Assembly (NCBI GenBank): GCA_017527865.1 | Contig: JAFXPN010000011.1 | Location: forward strand, 62,001-126,000 | DNA length: 64,000 nucleotides | Direction: 5' to 3' | DNA from: Clostridiales bacterium | Lineage (GTDB): Bacteria; Bacillota; Clostridia; Saccharofermentanales; Saccharofermentanaceae | In this document: in pieces, positions 9,520 to 17,883 of the stretch | Layout: each line of letters opens with the position of its first letter | Numbering within the stretch: the first letter of the stretch is position 1 | Position numbers and translations under genes: made by a program | Notes under the pieces: model-generated | The model's database searches: none | Seen by the model: the letters and a program-made list of their open reading frames with translations, nothing else | Told to the model about the DNA's origin: nothing

Positions 9520-11705
9520 CATGACTCCTTGTACTTATTCATTATCTTGATAACTTCGGGCAATGATTCCATAAACACTTCAACGCACTTGGGGTCAAAC
9601 TGAGCCCCGGCGCCCTCACGGATGATATCAAGAGCCTTCTCAAGGGGGAACGGGGGTTTGTAGATACGCGGAGATACCAATGCATCAAAAACATCCGCCA
9701 CTGACATTACACGCGCCGACAGCGGGATGACCTCGCCGTGAAGGCCCTCCGGATAACCTCTTCCGTCCCATCTCTCGTGATGATATGCCGCCATGTTGAG
9801 AGCTTCCTTAAGATAGGTATCTCCCTCGACGGTGCTTATCGCCTTCGCGATGATATCCCGTCCGGCAGTTGTATGGCTCTTCATTATCGCGAATTCTTCA
9901 TCGGTCAGTTTGCCGGGCTTGTTAAGAACGGCATCGGGGATGTTGATCTTGCCTATGTCATGGAGCGGCGCGGACATCTCGACATCGCTCATGTACTTCG
10001 GCGTCAGCTTCTCGATATAATAACCGTTGCGCTTGAGGCCGTTGAGGATGATGCGCACATACGCCGCAGTCTTCTGGATATGGGCGCCGGTATCGGAGTC
10101 ACGGCTCTCGACCATGTCCGCCATCAATACGATAAGACCGTTCTGCATCTTGGATATCTCATCGCTTTGACGCTTCAGGTCATTCATCTGTCTTACGGTG
10201 TCTCCCGTCATCTTGCAAAGAGCATTGTATAGAAGTTCCAACTCGTCTCCTGTCCTTACATCGAGACTTTCCATCTTCTTCAGCTTCTGCTCATATATGC
10301 TGTCATCCATATAGGCGATTTCCTCGGCATAGCGCGTCATGCCTGCAACGGGCATGACAATGCGGTATCTCGCGATCCACACGGCTATAACAAGGACCAG
10401 GATCAGGAAACCTGCGAACAGCAGAGCGGCTCTTCCGACAAAACCTGATGTGAATGATTCAACGAGTAACGTCTCGGAACAGGTGACTACATAACAGACC
10501 GTATGACCGGAATCATCACGGACCGGAGTAAAAACTATGATATAGCCTGATCCCGTATCAGCCGTGACAGGCGGTATCTCATCTCCGTTTTGCAGCGAGT
10601 CCTTATAGGGAAGGATGTAATCCTCATATGCGACCAGTGTTCCTGCCGGGGCACCCTCTGCCGCATTGCCGCCGTCCGGCCCGCCGCCGGGATCGAATAC
10701 AACGCGGAATCCGTTGTCCTCCGGCTTATAAACATAAAGACGTGTAACGCTCATGGAACTGTCCCTGATGATCTCAAGCGTATCAAGCATATCCTCATAC
10801 CCGGAAACTGCAGTCCCGTATCTTGCATAATCATCCGTCATATCGGGATCAATAAACGATGCCGCAAGAGACCCCGCCTGCGCCGCGTCCTCGATAATGA
10901 TCTCATTGGCCTTGCCTTCATAGCTGATGACGCCGAACCATATTACTGCGGCTGCAACAAGACATGTGGACAGGACTATGACCAATATGGTCCTCAGACC
11001 GATCGACAAGTAGCCCTTTATGCTGCCCGTGACCGTCTTTTGCTCTTCGAGGCTGATCTTCTTGTGAAACCACCCCGGCAACCAAAGACGTTTCTTTATC
11101 TTTAAGGGGATCGCTCTGATAATGATCATAGCCAGTAAGAACGAGATCGTCTTGTCCATGACATCCGCAATAAAGGACGCGACCATATGGCATCCGAATT
11201 CACCCATGCCGAATGCGGCGGAATACCAGTTCATGATATTCACGATCATGGGGGAATCTGACGGCTCACGGTAAAGGAACCATGTGATCAGACCGCCCGC
11301 AAAGCCTCCGATAACCGCCGTAAGCAGGACGAAGATCATATAGTCATGGATCTTCCTCTTCTTCTTGTATTCGAAGAATCCGCTCGCGGCAACGGCGATC
11401 AGCATATTCAGCGACGAATAGAAGATCGCTTCACCGTCGTTCATGAAATTAAAGAAATTCGTAAGGAGCGCAGTGGTTATACCGGGGATGATCCCGCCCA
11501 GTACGGCGGAAATGACGGTTCCTGCAGTGTCCAGATAAAACGGCAGTCCGGTCTTCCCCATTAAGGAAGACAGAATTAAGTTAAGCGCAGTGGTCAGTAA
11601 TATTAGCAACAAAACATCGGGACGAAGGATATTGTTCTGCATCCCGATGCGCCTGTGAAGCCTGTATTTCAGATCGCTTTTCCGTTTCAGGACAGGACCT
11701 TCCAC
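9519..11705 (-). CDS. Membrane sensor with full HD-GYP phosphodiesterase domain
   Basis: The protein has 728 residues and starts at GTG with AAGGCGG six bases upstream. Residues ~25-210 form a multi-pass domain resembling ECF-transporter substrate components (YLDTAGTVISAVLGGIIPG). Next come a membrane helix near 245, an extracytoplasmic sensor of about 180 residues, another helix near 430 and a HAMP-like linker. The HD-GYP domain (~520-720) has complete motifs: APLHDIGKINIPD, HTTAGRDII, AAYHHERWDGRGYPEGL and VADVFDALVS. It should hydrolyse c-di-GMP. It is the first gene of a three-gene operon with the hybrid kinase (1-bp stop/start overlap) and the second HD-GYP gene. Confidence 0.9.
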   Translation of the reverse strand: MEGPVLKRKSDLKYRLHRRIGMQNNILRPDVLLLILLTTALNLILSSLMGKTGLPFYLDTAGTVISAVLGGIIPGITTALLTNFFNFMNDGEAIFYSSLNMLIAVAASGFFEYKKKRKIHDYMIFVLLTAVIGGFAGGLITWFLYREPSDSPMIVNIMNWYSAAFGMGEFGCHMVASFIADVMDKTISFLLAMIIIRAIPLKIKKRLWLPGWFHKKISLEEQKTVTGSIKGYLSIGLRTILVIVLSTCLVAAAVIWFGVISYEGKANEIIIEDAAQAGSLAASFIDPDMTDDYARYGTAVSGYEDMLDTLEIIRDSSMSVTRLYVYKPEDNGFRVVFDPGGGPDGGNAAEGAPAGTLVAYEDYILPYKDSLQNGDEIPPVTADTGSGYIIVFTPVRDDSGHTVCYVVTCSETLLVESFTSGFVGRAALLFAGFLILVLVIAVWIARYRIVMPVAGMTRYAEEIAYMDDSIYEQKLKKMESLDVRTGDELELLYNALCKMTGDTVRQMNDLKRQSDEISKMQNGLIVLMADMVESRDSDTGAHIQKTAAYVRIILNGLKRNGYYIEKLTPKYMSDVEMSAPLHDIGKINIPDAVLNKPGKLTDEEFAIMKSHTTAGRDIIAKAISTVEGDTYLKEALNMAAYHHERWDGRGYPEGLHGEVIPLSARVMSVADVFDALVSPRIYKPPFPLEKALDIIREGAGAQFDPKCVEVFMESLPEVIKIMNKYKES

Positions 11706-11734
11706 ATGCTGCCGCCTTTCTACAGATGATTAAT

Positions 11735-11743
11735 ATTATAACA
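11735..11743 (-). promoter_or_regulatory. Extended -10 promoter of the HD-GYP/hybrid-kinase operon
   Basis: The minus strand reads TGTTATAAT, a perfect TGn plus TATAAT extended -10, about 30 bases before the GTG start. No strong -35 is visible, as is normal for extended -10 promoters. Confidence 0.6.
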
Positions 11744-11787
11744 GTTTTAAGGCGGATGAGTTTTATTATTCGGTGAACAATGCAGGT

Positions 11788-12450
11788 TTATTTATGCCTC
11801 TTGGCGTAATCCTCCCTTATCGGAGCACAGCACTCGAACATCGCCTCTGATGCTGCCTTCGCGTTTTTTGCCCTTCTCACGGCCGATATGGTATTGCCGA
11901 GCACCTCATAGTTCAACGCCGTCCCCGCTTTATCGCTCACATAGTCGACCGCACGGTCCGCTCCTATGCCGAAGCTTCCGGCAACCTTTACCGAATCTAT
12001 ATTCGCCCCTATAAACAGGAATTCCCAGCCCTTCTCCTTCTGCTGCTCCACCATCCGCTTTACCTCCCGGTAACCGTATTTACGGCTTGCGTTCTCCATG
12101 CCGTCGGTGGTTATGATGAACAGCGTCTTCTCGGGAACATCCTCTTCCCTTATGTACCTGTGCACATCCGCGATATGCTTCACCGCGCCGCCGACGGCAT
12201 CAAGGAGCGCCGTGCAGCCTCTTACATAGTATTGCTCCTCCGTCATGGGCTCTATCCTCTCCGCCGGGACCCTGTCATAGAGGACTTCCGTCTTATCGTC
12301 GAAAAGCACCGTTGATATCAGGGCCTCCCCTTCTTCCTTCCTCTGCTTTTCTATCAGGGAGTTGAAACCGCCGATAGTATCCTTCTCGAGACCTCCCATG
12401 GATCCGCTCCTGTCAAGAATGAATACAACTTCCGTTAAACCTTTGCGCAT
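11788..12450 (-). CDS. von Willebrand factor A domain protein
   Basis: The protein has 220 residues, almost entirely one vWA domain. The metal-ion-dependent adhesion site reads FILDRSGSMGG, the distal threonine is in RGCTALLDAVG, and the aspartate in ITTDGMEN. There is no signal peptide or membrane segment, so it is probably cytoplasmic. The ATG at 12450 is preferred over an in-frame start 25 codons earlier, because it has a GAGGATAAGG site and matches the domain start. In Clostridia such short vWA proteins commonly sit beside macro-domain proteins, as here. The binding partner is unknown. Confidence 0.85.
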   Translation of the reverse strand: MRKGLTEVVFILDRSGSMGGLEKDTIGGFNSLIEKQRKEEGEALISTVLFDDKTEVLYDRVPAERIEPMTEEQYYVRGCTALLDAVGGAVKHIADVHRYIREEDVPEKTLFIITTDGMENASRKYGYREVKRMVEQQKEKGWEFLFIGANIDSVKVAGSFGIGADRAVDYVSDKAGTALNYEVLGNTISAVRRAKNAKAASEAMFECCAPIREDYAKRHK

Positions 12451-12523
12451 GACCTTATCCTCAACTTTCTGCCGCTTTACGGCTATATTGTTGAGTCCAT
12501 TATGAAGGATACAAAAACAGAAC

Positions 12524-12544
12524 ATGTCGCTTTCAGGGCGACAT
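12524..12544 (-). terminator. Hairpin between the macro-domain and vWA genes
   Basis: A perfect 7-bp stem (ATGTCGC/GCGACAT) with a 7-base loop is followed on the minus strand by TGTTCTGTTTTTG. The T-run is interrupted and distant, so this may be a weak terminator or attenuator that lowers vWA transcription. Confidence 0.35.
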
Positions 12545-12549
12545 TTTGA

Positions 12550-13350
12550 TCAGGTGATAACGCAGGGGAGTCCGTACTCTTCCAGAACGATGTCGAGCTC
12601 GATCATGTCGTAGATCCCGTTCTCGATAAAGTAAGAGAATATGATATCCGTTCTATCGCTCGGCGACAGCGCATATCCCGCCCTTCCGAGAAGATCGCGC
12701 GTCTCGTCAAGATTAAGCTTCGCTCCGATGCAAAGGCACAGGGCTGTTATCTTCTGAGGGTGATAGTCTTCGTCATTCTTTATCTTAGAAAAGACTTTCC
12801 TGTCAACAACGGCGCGCTTATAGACTTCGGCATTGGTCATGCCCCTGTCTTCTATCAAGAACATAAGGTATCTTGAAAATGAATCGCTTAAGTGCGACAT
12901 GCGCTCCTCAAGACCGCTCTCCCGGACCGGTGACGGTGATGCCCCGATCATCATGCATTCTGCCGCAGCCTCCGCGCATTCATCGGCATAAGATGCACTG
13001 CGGGATACTCCAAACAGCCGCCTCCCGAGTCCTGCGGCTCCGGCCTTAGGGGCCGCTCCCATATCAGGGATCAAAAGACCGGTTAAGACCGGGGTCTCAC
13101 GGGAAGGGACAGCCAGGGTTACGCTTATGCCGCTGTCATCAGCGAATCCGTTTATCTCATCGACTGCTGTCCTTAAACCCTCTTCCTCGGGAAATAGTGC
13201 GTCTTTGCAGGAGATCAGGGGCAATACAACTTCTCTTCGTCCTGAACGGACGGCAGAATCGAGCTCCCTGCGGTAAAAAAGGGCAAGCTCATCCCCGTTA
13301 AGGGAAGTGCTCTGCGAAGAATGCTTTTCGCGGATGATACGCAGCGTCAT
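12550..13350 (-). CDS. Macro-domain remnant fused to a conserved helical C-terminal domain
   Basis: The protein has 266 residues. The N-terminal ~105 resemble only the second half of a macro domain (VLPLISCKDALFPEEEGLR, then a VTLAVPS strand). The usual ADP-ribose-binding start with its NAAN and glycine-rich loop is absent, so ADP-ribose hydrolysis is unlikely. The last ~110 residues (from LSDSFSRYLMFLIEDRGM) match the helical domain often attached to macro domains in Firmicutes, with the block VYKRAVVDRKVFSKIKND, which looks like a helix-turn-helix. The start has a strong AAGGAGG site. The vWA gene lies 99 bases downstream on the same strand. The family assignment comes from pattern recall, not a search. 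Confidence 0.72.
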   Translation of the reverse strand: MTLRIIREKHSSQSTSLNGDELALFYRRELDSAVRSGRREVVLPLISCKDALFPEEEGLRTAVDEINGFADDSGISVTLAVPSRETPVLTGLLIPDMGAAPKAGAAGLGRRLFGVSRSASYADECAEAAAECMMIGASPSPVRESGLEERMSHLSDSFSRYLMFLIEDRGMTNAEVYKRAVVDRKVFSKIKNDEDYHPQKITALCLCIGAKLNLDETRDLLGRAGYALSPSDRTDIIFSYFIENGIYDMIELDIVLEEYGLPCVIT

Positions 13351-13373
13351 TGCTCTTTCCTCCTTATAATAAA

Positions 13374-13402
13374 CAGACCGCCTCCGTGAAAGAAGCGGTC
13401 TG
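13374..13402 (-). terminator. Terminator of glgP
   Basis: An 8-bp stem CAGACCGC/GCGGTCTG with a 13-base loop is followed on the minus strand by TTTATTAT. It sits between the glgP stop and the macro-domain gene, whose ribosome binding site begins immediately after the T-rich stretch. Confidence 0.7.
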
Positions 13403-13425
13403 CCGGAATAAACACAGGACAGATC

Positions 13426-15813
13426 TTACTTGATCTTAACAGGCTCTATCTTCCAGATCTCGTCTGCGTACTCCTTTATCGTACGGTCAGAAGAGAATCT
13501 GCCGGAGTTGGCGATGTTGAGCCAGCACTTCTTAGCCCATGCGAGCTCATCCTTGTAATCCTTATAGAGACGGTCGCGGGTCTTGCGGTAATCGTCGAAG
13601 TCGCCCAGTACATAGTAAGGATCACCGGGCTGATTGTTATCGCCGTAAAGAAGACCGTTGTAAAGATCCCTGAACATTCCGGTGCCTTCATCGTTGAACG
13701 TGCCGTCGATAAGGCGGTCCAGAGCCTTCTTTATGCCCGGGATATTCTCATACTGCCACTGGGGATTGTAATAAGCCTTGGTAGCAGCCATATCCTGCGA
13801 ACGGCATCCGAAGATGTAGATGTTGTCGTTGCCGACAGCTTCTGCGATCTCGACATTCGCGCCGTCCATGGTACCCAGTGTCACAGCGCCGTTCATCATG
13901 AACTTCATGTTGCCCGTACCGGAAGCCTCGAGACCTGCCGTGGAGATCTGCTCCGATATATCTGCAGCAGGGAACAACCTCTCCGCATTCGATACATTGT
14001 AGTTCTCAACGAATACGACCTTGAGCTTCTTGCTGACCTTGGGATCGGCCTCGATATATCTTGCGATCTCATTGATGAACTTGATGATGGCCTTTGCCCT
14101 GAAGTATCCGGGAGCAGCCTTGGCACCGAAGATAATGGTTACCGGAGGAATGTCGAGCTTCGGATTCTCCTTGATCCTGTCATAAAGATTAAGAGCGTAG
14201 ATAGCGTTAAGGAGCTGTCTCTTGTACTCATGAAGTCTCTTGATCTGAACATCGAATATTGAATCGGTATCGAGTTTGATGCCCTGCTTCTTCTCAAGAT
14301 AGTCGGCAAGGACTTCCTTCTGGGCCTTCTTGACCTCGAGGAATCTTCTTAAGACCTTCTCGTCATCGGCGAACTTCTCGAGCTTCTTGAGCTGATCAAG
14401 ATCGGTTACCCAGTTATCGTTTCCGAGCAGCTCGGTGATAAGCGAAGCAAGCTCGGGATTGCAGGTGCGGAGCCATCTTCTCGGGGTAACGCCGTTTGTC
14501 TTGTTGGAGAACTTCTCGGGATAGATCTGATACCAGTCTCTCAAAGTATCTGTCTTAAGGATCTCCGTATGAAGGGCAGCAACGCCGTTTACGGAATGGG
14601 AACCGTATATTGCGAGCCATGCCATCTGGATCTTGCCGTCGGACAGGGGGCTCATGCGGTCGATAACATCGGAATAGAGGCCTGATTCATACATCTGGGC
14701 TCTGAACTGGTTGTTGATGCCTTCGATGATCTCGTAGATACGGGGGAACAGGAATCTGAAGATGGAGATATCCCATTTCTCGAGAGCCTCCTGCATTACG
14801 GTGTGGTTCGTATAGCAGAATGTGGACTTTGTGATCTCCCAAGCATCTTCCCATCTTATGCCGTTCTCGTCCACGAGGATCCTCATAAGCTCGGGGATGC
14901 CGATAACGGGGTGGGTATCATTCAGCTGGATGACGTTGTACTTGGCGAAGTCATGCATGTCATCGCCGTGCGCCTTCTTATACTTTCTGACGATATCCTG
15001 CAAAGAAGCGGATACGAAGAAATACTGCTGTCTTACACGGAGGACCTTTCCGTCGTAGGAAGAATCGTTCGGATAAAGGACTCTCCAGATATCCTGGACT
15101 CTGTTTCTCTCGATGACGGCATCGTCAAATCTCTGGGAATTAAAGAGATTAAAGTCGAATTCCTCGGCAGGCTCGGCCTTCCAGAGTCTTAACAGGTTGA
15201 TGTTCTTCGTGCCGTAACCCGTGATGGGCAGATCGTACGGAACAGCCCATACGTCCCTGTCATTATAGTGGACCTTTACCTTACGGTCATATCTGGGAAG
15301 AGTGAAAGGATATCCTCTCTCCATCCATGAATCCGGGTATTCCTTCTGGAACCCGTTCTCGATCTGCTGGCGGAAAAGACCGTAGCGGTAGAGGATGCCG
15401 TATCCGGTAACGGGAAGGTTCATCGTAGCGCATGAATCCATGAAGCATGCGGCAAGTCTTCCGAGACCGCCGTTGCCGAGGGAAGGATCCGTCTCTTCCT
15501 CGAGGATCTCGGTCAGATCCATGCCGAAGGAATCCATAGCTTCCTTTGCCTGATCGTAGATTCCCAGGTTAACGAGGTTGTTGAGGAGCGATCTGCCCTC
15601 AAGGAACTCCGCCGAGAGGTAATATGCCTGTCTTACAGGCAGATATGCTCTTCTTGTTGCGATAAAATCATCAGATATGATCTCTACCACTGTCTTGGAG
15701 AGAGCTTCCCAGTAATCCCTGGGAGTAGCCGCCTCAAGGGGAAGACCCGTGCCTGCGCGTACATGCGCCTGCATTCTTTCTTCGATCATCTTAGCTGTAA
15801 TATTCTTGGCCAT
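13426..15813 (-). CDS. glgP: Glycogen/maltodextrin phosphorylase
   Basis: The protein has 795 residues, the usual length of the family. It releases glucose-1-phosphate from alpha-1,4-glucans using pyridoxal phosphate. Recognisable blocks are SLGNGGLGRLAACFMDS, GYGILYRYGLF, NDTHPVIGIPELMRIL, NKTNGVTPRRWL, RLHEYKRQLLNAIY, the catalytic stretch ISEQISTAGLEASGTGNMKF, and GTMDGANVEI. The lysine that binds the cofactor falls in the GTGNMK block. The ATG at 15813 has an AGGAGG site nine bases upstream; an in-frame codon 22 residues earlier lacks one. No other glycogen gene adjoins it. A terminator follows. Confidence 0.97.
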   Translation of the reverse strand: MAKNITAKMIEERMQAHVRAGTGLPLEAATPRDYWEALSKTVVEIISDDFIATRRAYLPVRQAYYLSAEFLEGRSLLNNLVNLGIYDQAKEAMDSFGMDLTEILEEETDPSLGNGGLGRLAACFMDSCATMNLPVTGYGILYRYGLFRQQIENGFQKEYPDSWMERGYPFTLPRYDRKVKVHYNDRDVWAVPYDLPITGYGTKNINLLRLWKAEPAEEFDFNLFNSQRFDDAVIERNRVQDIWRVLYPNDSSYDGKVLRVRQQYFFVSASLQDIVRKYKKAHGDDMHDFAKYNVIQLNDTHPVIGIPELMRILVDENGIRWEDAWEITKSTFCYTNHTVMQEALEKWDISIFRFLFPRIYEIIEGINNQFRAQMYESGLYSDVIDRMSPLSDGKIQMAWLAIYGSHSVNGVAALHTEILKTDTLRDWYQIYPEKFSNKTNGVTPRRWLRTCNPELASLITELLGNDNWVTDLDQLKKLEKFADDEKVLRRFLEVKKAQKEVLADYLEKKQGIKLDTDSIFDVQIKRLHEYKRQLLNAIYALNLYDRIKENPKLDIPPVTIIFGAKAAPGYFRAKAIIKFINEIARYIEADPKVSKKLKVVFVENYNVSNAERLFPAADISEQISTAGLEASGTGNMKFMMNGAVTLGTMDGANVEIAEAVGNDNIYIFGCRSQDMAATKAYYNPQWQYENIPGIKKALDRLIDGTFNDEGTGMFRDLYNGLLYGDNNQPGDPYYVLGDFDDYRKTRDRLYKDYKDELAWAKKCWLNIANSGRFSSDRTIKEYADEIWKIEPVKIK

Positions 15814-15914
15814 AACGAGCCTCCTGATAAAAACTGCAATCATTTTAGCGAAAAGACTCCTACAGGTCAATTTGGGCAAGTGTATAAAGTGTAAACTCCG
15901 GTCCGCCGCCGCTG

Positions 15915-15943
15915 TTGATAATTCGCACCGCCTATATTATATT
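15915..15943 (+). promoter_or_regulatory. Promoter of the prepilin-peptidase operon
   Basis: TTGATA (15915-15920) and TATATT (15938-15943) are separated by 17 bases and lie about 50 bases before the start at 15993. Confidence 0.6.
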
Positions 15944-15992
15944 TATTAACATAATCAATATAAATGACACGAAGGATGAGGGGACAGTCACA

Positions 15993-16880
15993 ATGAATAT
16001 TTGGGCGGCTGCCATAACGGCGGCCTTAGTCGGAGCGGCAGTCGGTTATCTTCAGACATTTGTCTTTGCAAAGATCCCGGAATCATGGCTCCAGGACTAC
16101 GGAGTGAAAGAGACTGACCCGGATTTCCGTCTCTCCAAGAGAATGGATCTTATCCCCCACGGAGTCCTGTCAGCGGTCTTCTGCGCCTGCGTTTACGCCT
16201 TCTTCGTGATATTCAGCTATAACGAGTTCGTCTATCCGCCGAAGCTGTTCCACATATTTGCCATCCTGTTTGCCACTCCCGTCATCGTGATCGTCATGAT
16301 GAGCGACAGGCTTAACAGGATCATCCCCGACGAGTGTTCCATCGCGCTGGCAGCGATCGGGATCTTCCTTCTCATAGGGGATTTCTTTGAATCGGACTTA
16401 TGGTTTACAGATAACGCGGCATGGTACATCCCTTTGCTTAACAGAGTGCTCGGTGCTCTTGTCGGAGGCGGGCTTCTTTTCCTGATCAATCTCATCTGCC
16501 TGACTTTCCTGGGCAAGGACGGCATGGGACAGGGCGATATGAAGCTCCTTGCCGCCTGCGGTCTCATCACGGGCTGTTACGGACTTATCGTCGTGCTGTA
16601 TGTAGGTGTGTTATCCGCATTTTTCTTCGCGCTCCCCATGACTGTCAGGAAATATGCCCGCAAGGCCGCTGAGAAGAAGGAGATAGAACAGGCGGAGAAC
16701 AAGTCTGCCAAGAGGGCAGAGATCGCCAAGCGACATGCGCAGATCCATTTTGCAGAGGATCCGGATTATATCTCATTCGGACCGTTCCTCGCCCTCGGGA
16801 CTGCCGTCTATATGGCTTTGGAGCCGGTATTCGCTTCAAAGATGCTCGGATATCTCGCTCTTTTCGATCTGGCTTTCTGA
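15993..16880 (+). CDS. Prepilin peptidase-like (A24 family) membrane aspartic protease
   Basis: The protein has 295 residues and about seven membrane segments. The two aspartate signatures of A24 peptidases are present: an aspartate after a membrane helix (MMSDRLNRIIPDE) and the GxGD-type motif FLGKDGMGQGDMKLL. Such enzymes cleave type IV prepilin leaders. The N-terminal zinc-binding, methylating domain of bacterial PilD is missing, as in short archaeal or Gram-positive forms. The start at 15993 follows a GATGAGGGG site; the in-frame codon at 15915 lies in the promoter. No pilin or pilus ATPase gene is nearby. It begins a three-gene plus-strand operon. Confidence 0.82.
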   Translation: MNIWAAAITAALVGAAVGYLQTFVFAKIPESWLQDYGVKETDPDFRLSKRMDLIPHGVLSAVFCACVYAFFVIFSYNEFVYPPKLFHIFAILFATPVIVIVMMSDRLNRIIPDECSIALAAIGIFLLIGDFFESDLWFTDNAAWYIPLLNRVLGALVGGGLLFLINLICLTFLGKDGMGQGDMKLLAACGLITGCYGLIVVLYVGVLSAFFFALPMTVRKYARKAAEKKEIEQAENKSAKRAEIAKRHAQIHFAEDPDYISFGPFLALGTAVYMALEPVFASKMLGYLALFDLAF

Positions 16881-16881
16881 T

Positions 16882-17883
16882 ATGAGCGAAGAAAAGAAAC
16901 AAAACCGAACCCTTGCCGTCTTAAAACATAACTTCGGAATGCCTTCCGTCATGACATGGGGATTCCCTCTGATGATAATGGCGGCCGTGTCTTTGCTGAT
17001 ATATCTCATACGCTGTCTGTTCAAGGATCCGGATCAGCCCCTGTTCGCAGGCAGCCTCGTAGGCTTCTCGGCATTCATGATCATCCTTACGCTGTGCGCG
17101 CTCGTCATGCCCGCTGTCATCTGCTCAAGGAACATTGAAGGAGAGGCTCTCGCCGGCCATTACACCGGCATCGGCACACTTATACTGGCCTTCGTATCGG
17201 GGATACCGTTAACGATGATAAGGATCCCTCTGTTCAATCTGCTTTCATGGGTAACATTGAGGATCTCCGGAAATTCGGTGTTCCCCGTTTTCTTTCATTC
17301 CGATCCCGTCACCCCCTACGGCAAGGCGCTTTCCGTCCTGTGCGGAACGGTCATCCCCGCATTCGGAGCGGCGCTGTTCTTCTTCGGCCTTTTATGGAGC
17401 AGATTCAGGAGCACCGACCGTCATCAGGCATATATCGCGATAACCCTGGCATTCATGCTGTTCTCAATGGATTACACATCGCTGCTGGCCTCCTGCGCCG
17501 CAGCCGTCTGGTGCTGCTACTTGAGATCGCGCATCCATAATATCTGGGCCCCGTTCCTTTGCCTTATATCCTCGGATCTGTTCACATTATTCCTTCCCGA
17601 GTCGCTCTCGAAGATAGATCTGTTCGCAGTCCAGACGCATGCCGACATAGGAGCTACCTATTTTTATTCCTCATTTCCTTCTTTCTTTATGGGAATGGTG
17701 CTGCTTCTGTTCTTCATAAGAGTGCTCGACCAGTTCTCGCATGCCGTAAGGCACGAGGTAACGGGAAGCGAATACGACGACACGATACCGCCTTTTGCTA
17801 GGAGCATCAATCTCTCTTTGATCCTGACCGGAACATTATTCATCATACTGTGGGTACTGATACTGAAAGGGGCTCATCTGTGA
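16882..17883 (+). CDS. Polytopic membrane protein, possibly CPBP-like
   Basis: The protein has 333 residues and about nine or ten membrane segments. The block YLRSRIHNIWAPFLCLISSD resembles the third conserved motif of CPBP/Abi intramembrane proteases, but the EExxxR catalytic motif is not visible, so a proteolytic role is doubtful. The ATG at 16882 begins one base after the stop of the prepilin-peptidase gene. Its own stop overlaps the next start as GTGA, so the three genes are translationally coupled. I assign no firm function. Confidence 0.6.
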   Translation: MSEEKKQNRTLAVLKHNFGMPSVMTWGFPLMIMAAVSLLIYLIRCLFKDPDQPLFAGSLVGFSAFMIILTLCALVMPAVICSRNIEGEALAGHYTGIGTLILAFVSGIPLTMIRIPLFNLLSWVTLRISGNSVFPVFFHSDPVTPYGKALSVLCGTVIPAFGAALFFFGLLWSRFRSTDRHQAYIAITLAFMLFSMDYTSLLASCAAAVWCCYLRSRIHNIWAPFLCLISSDLFTLFLPESLSKIDLFAVQTHADIGATYFYSSFPSFFMGMVLLLFFIRVLDQFSHAVRHEVTGSEYDDTIPPFARSINLSLILTGTLFIILWVLILKGAHL

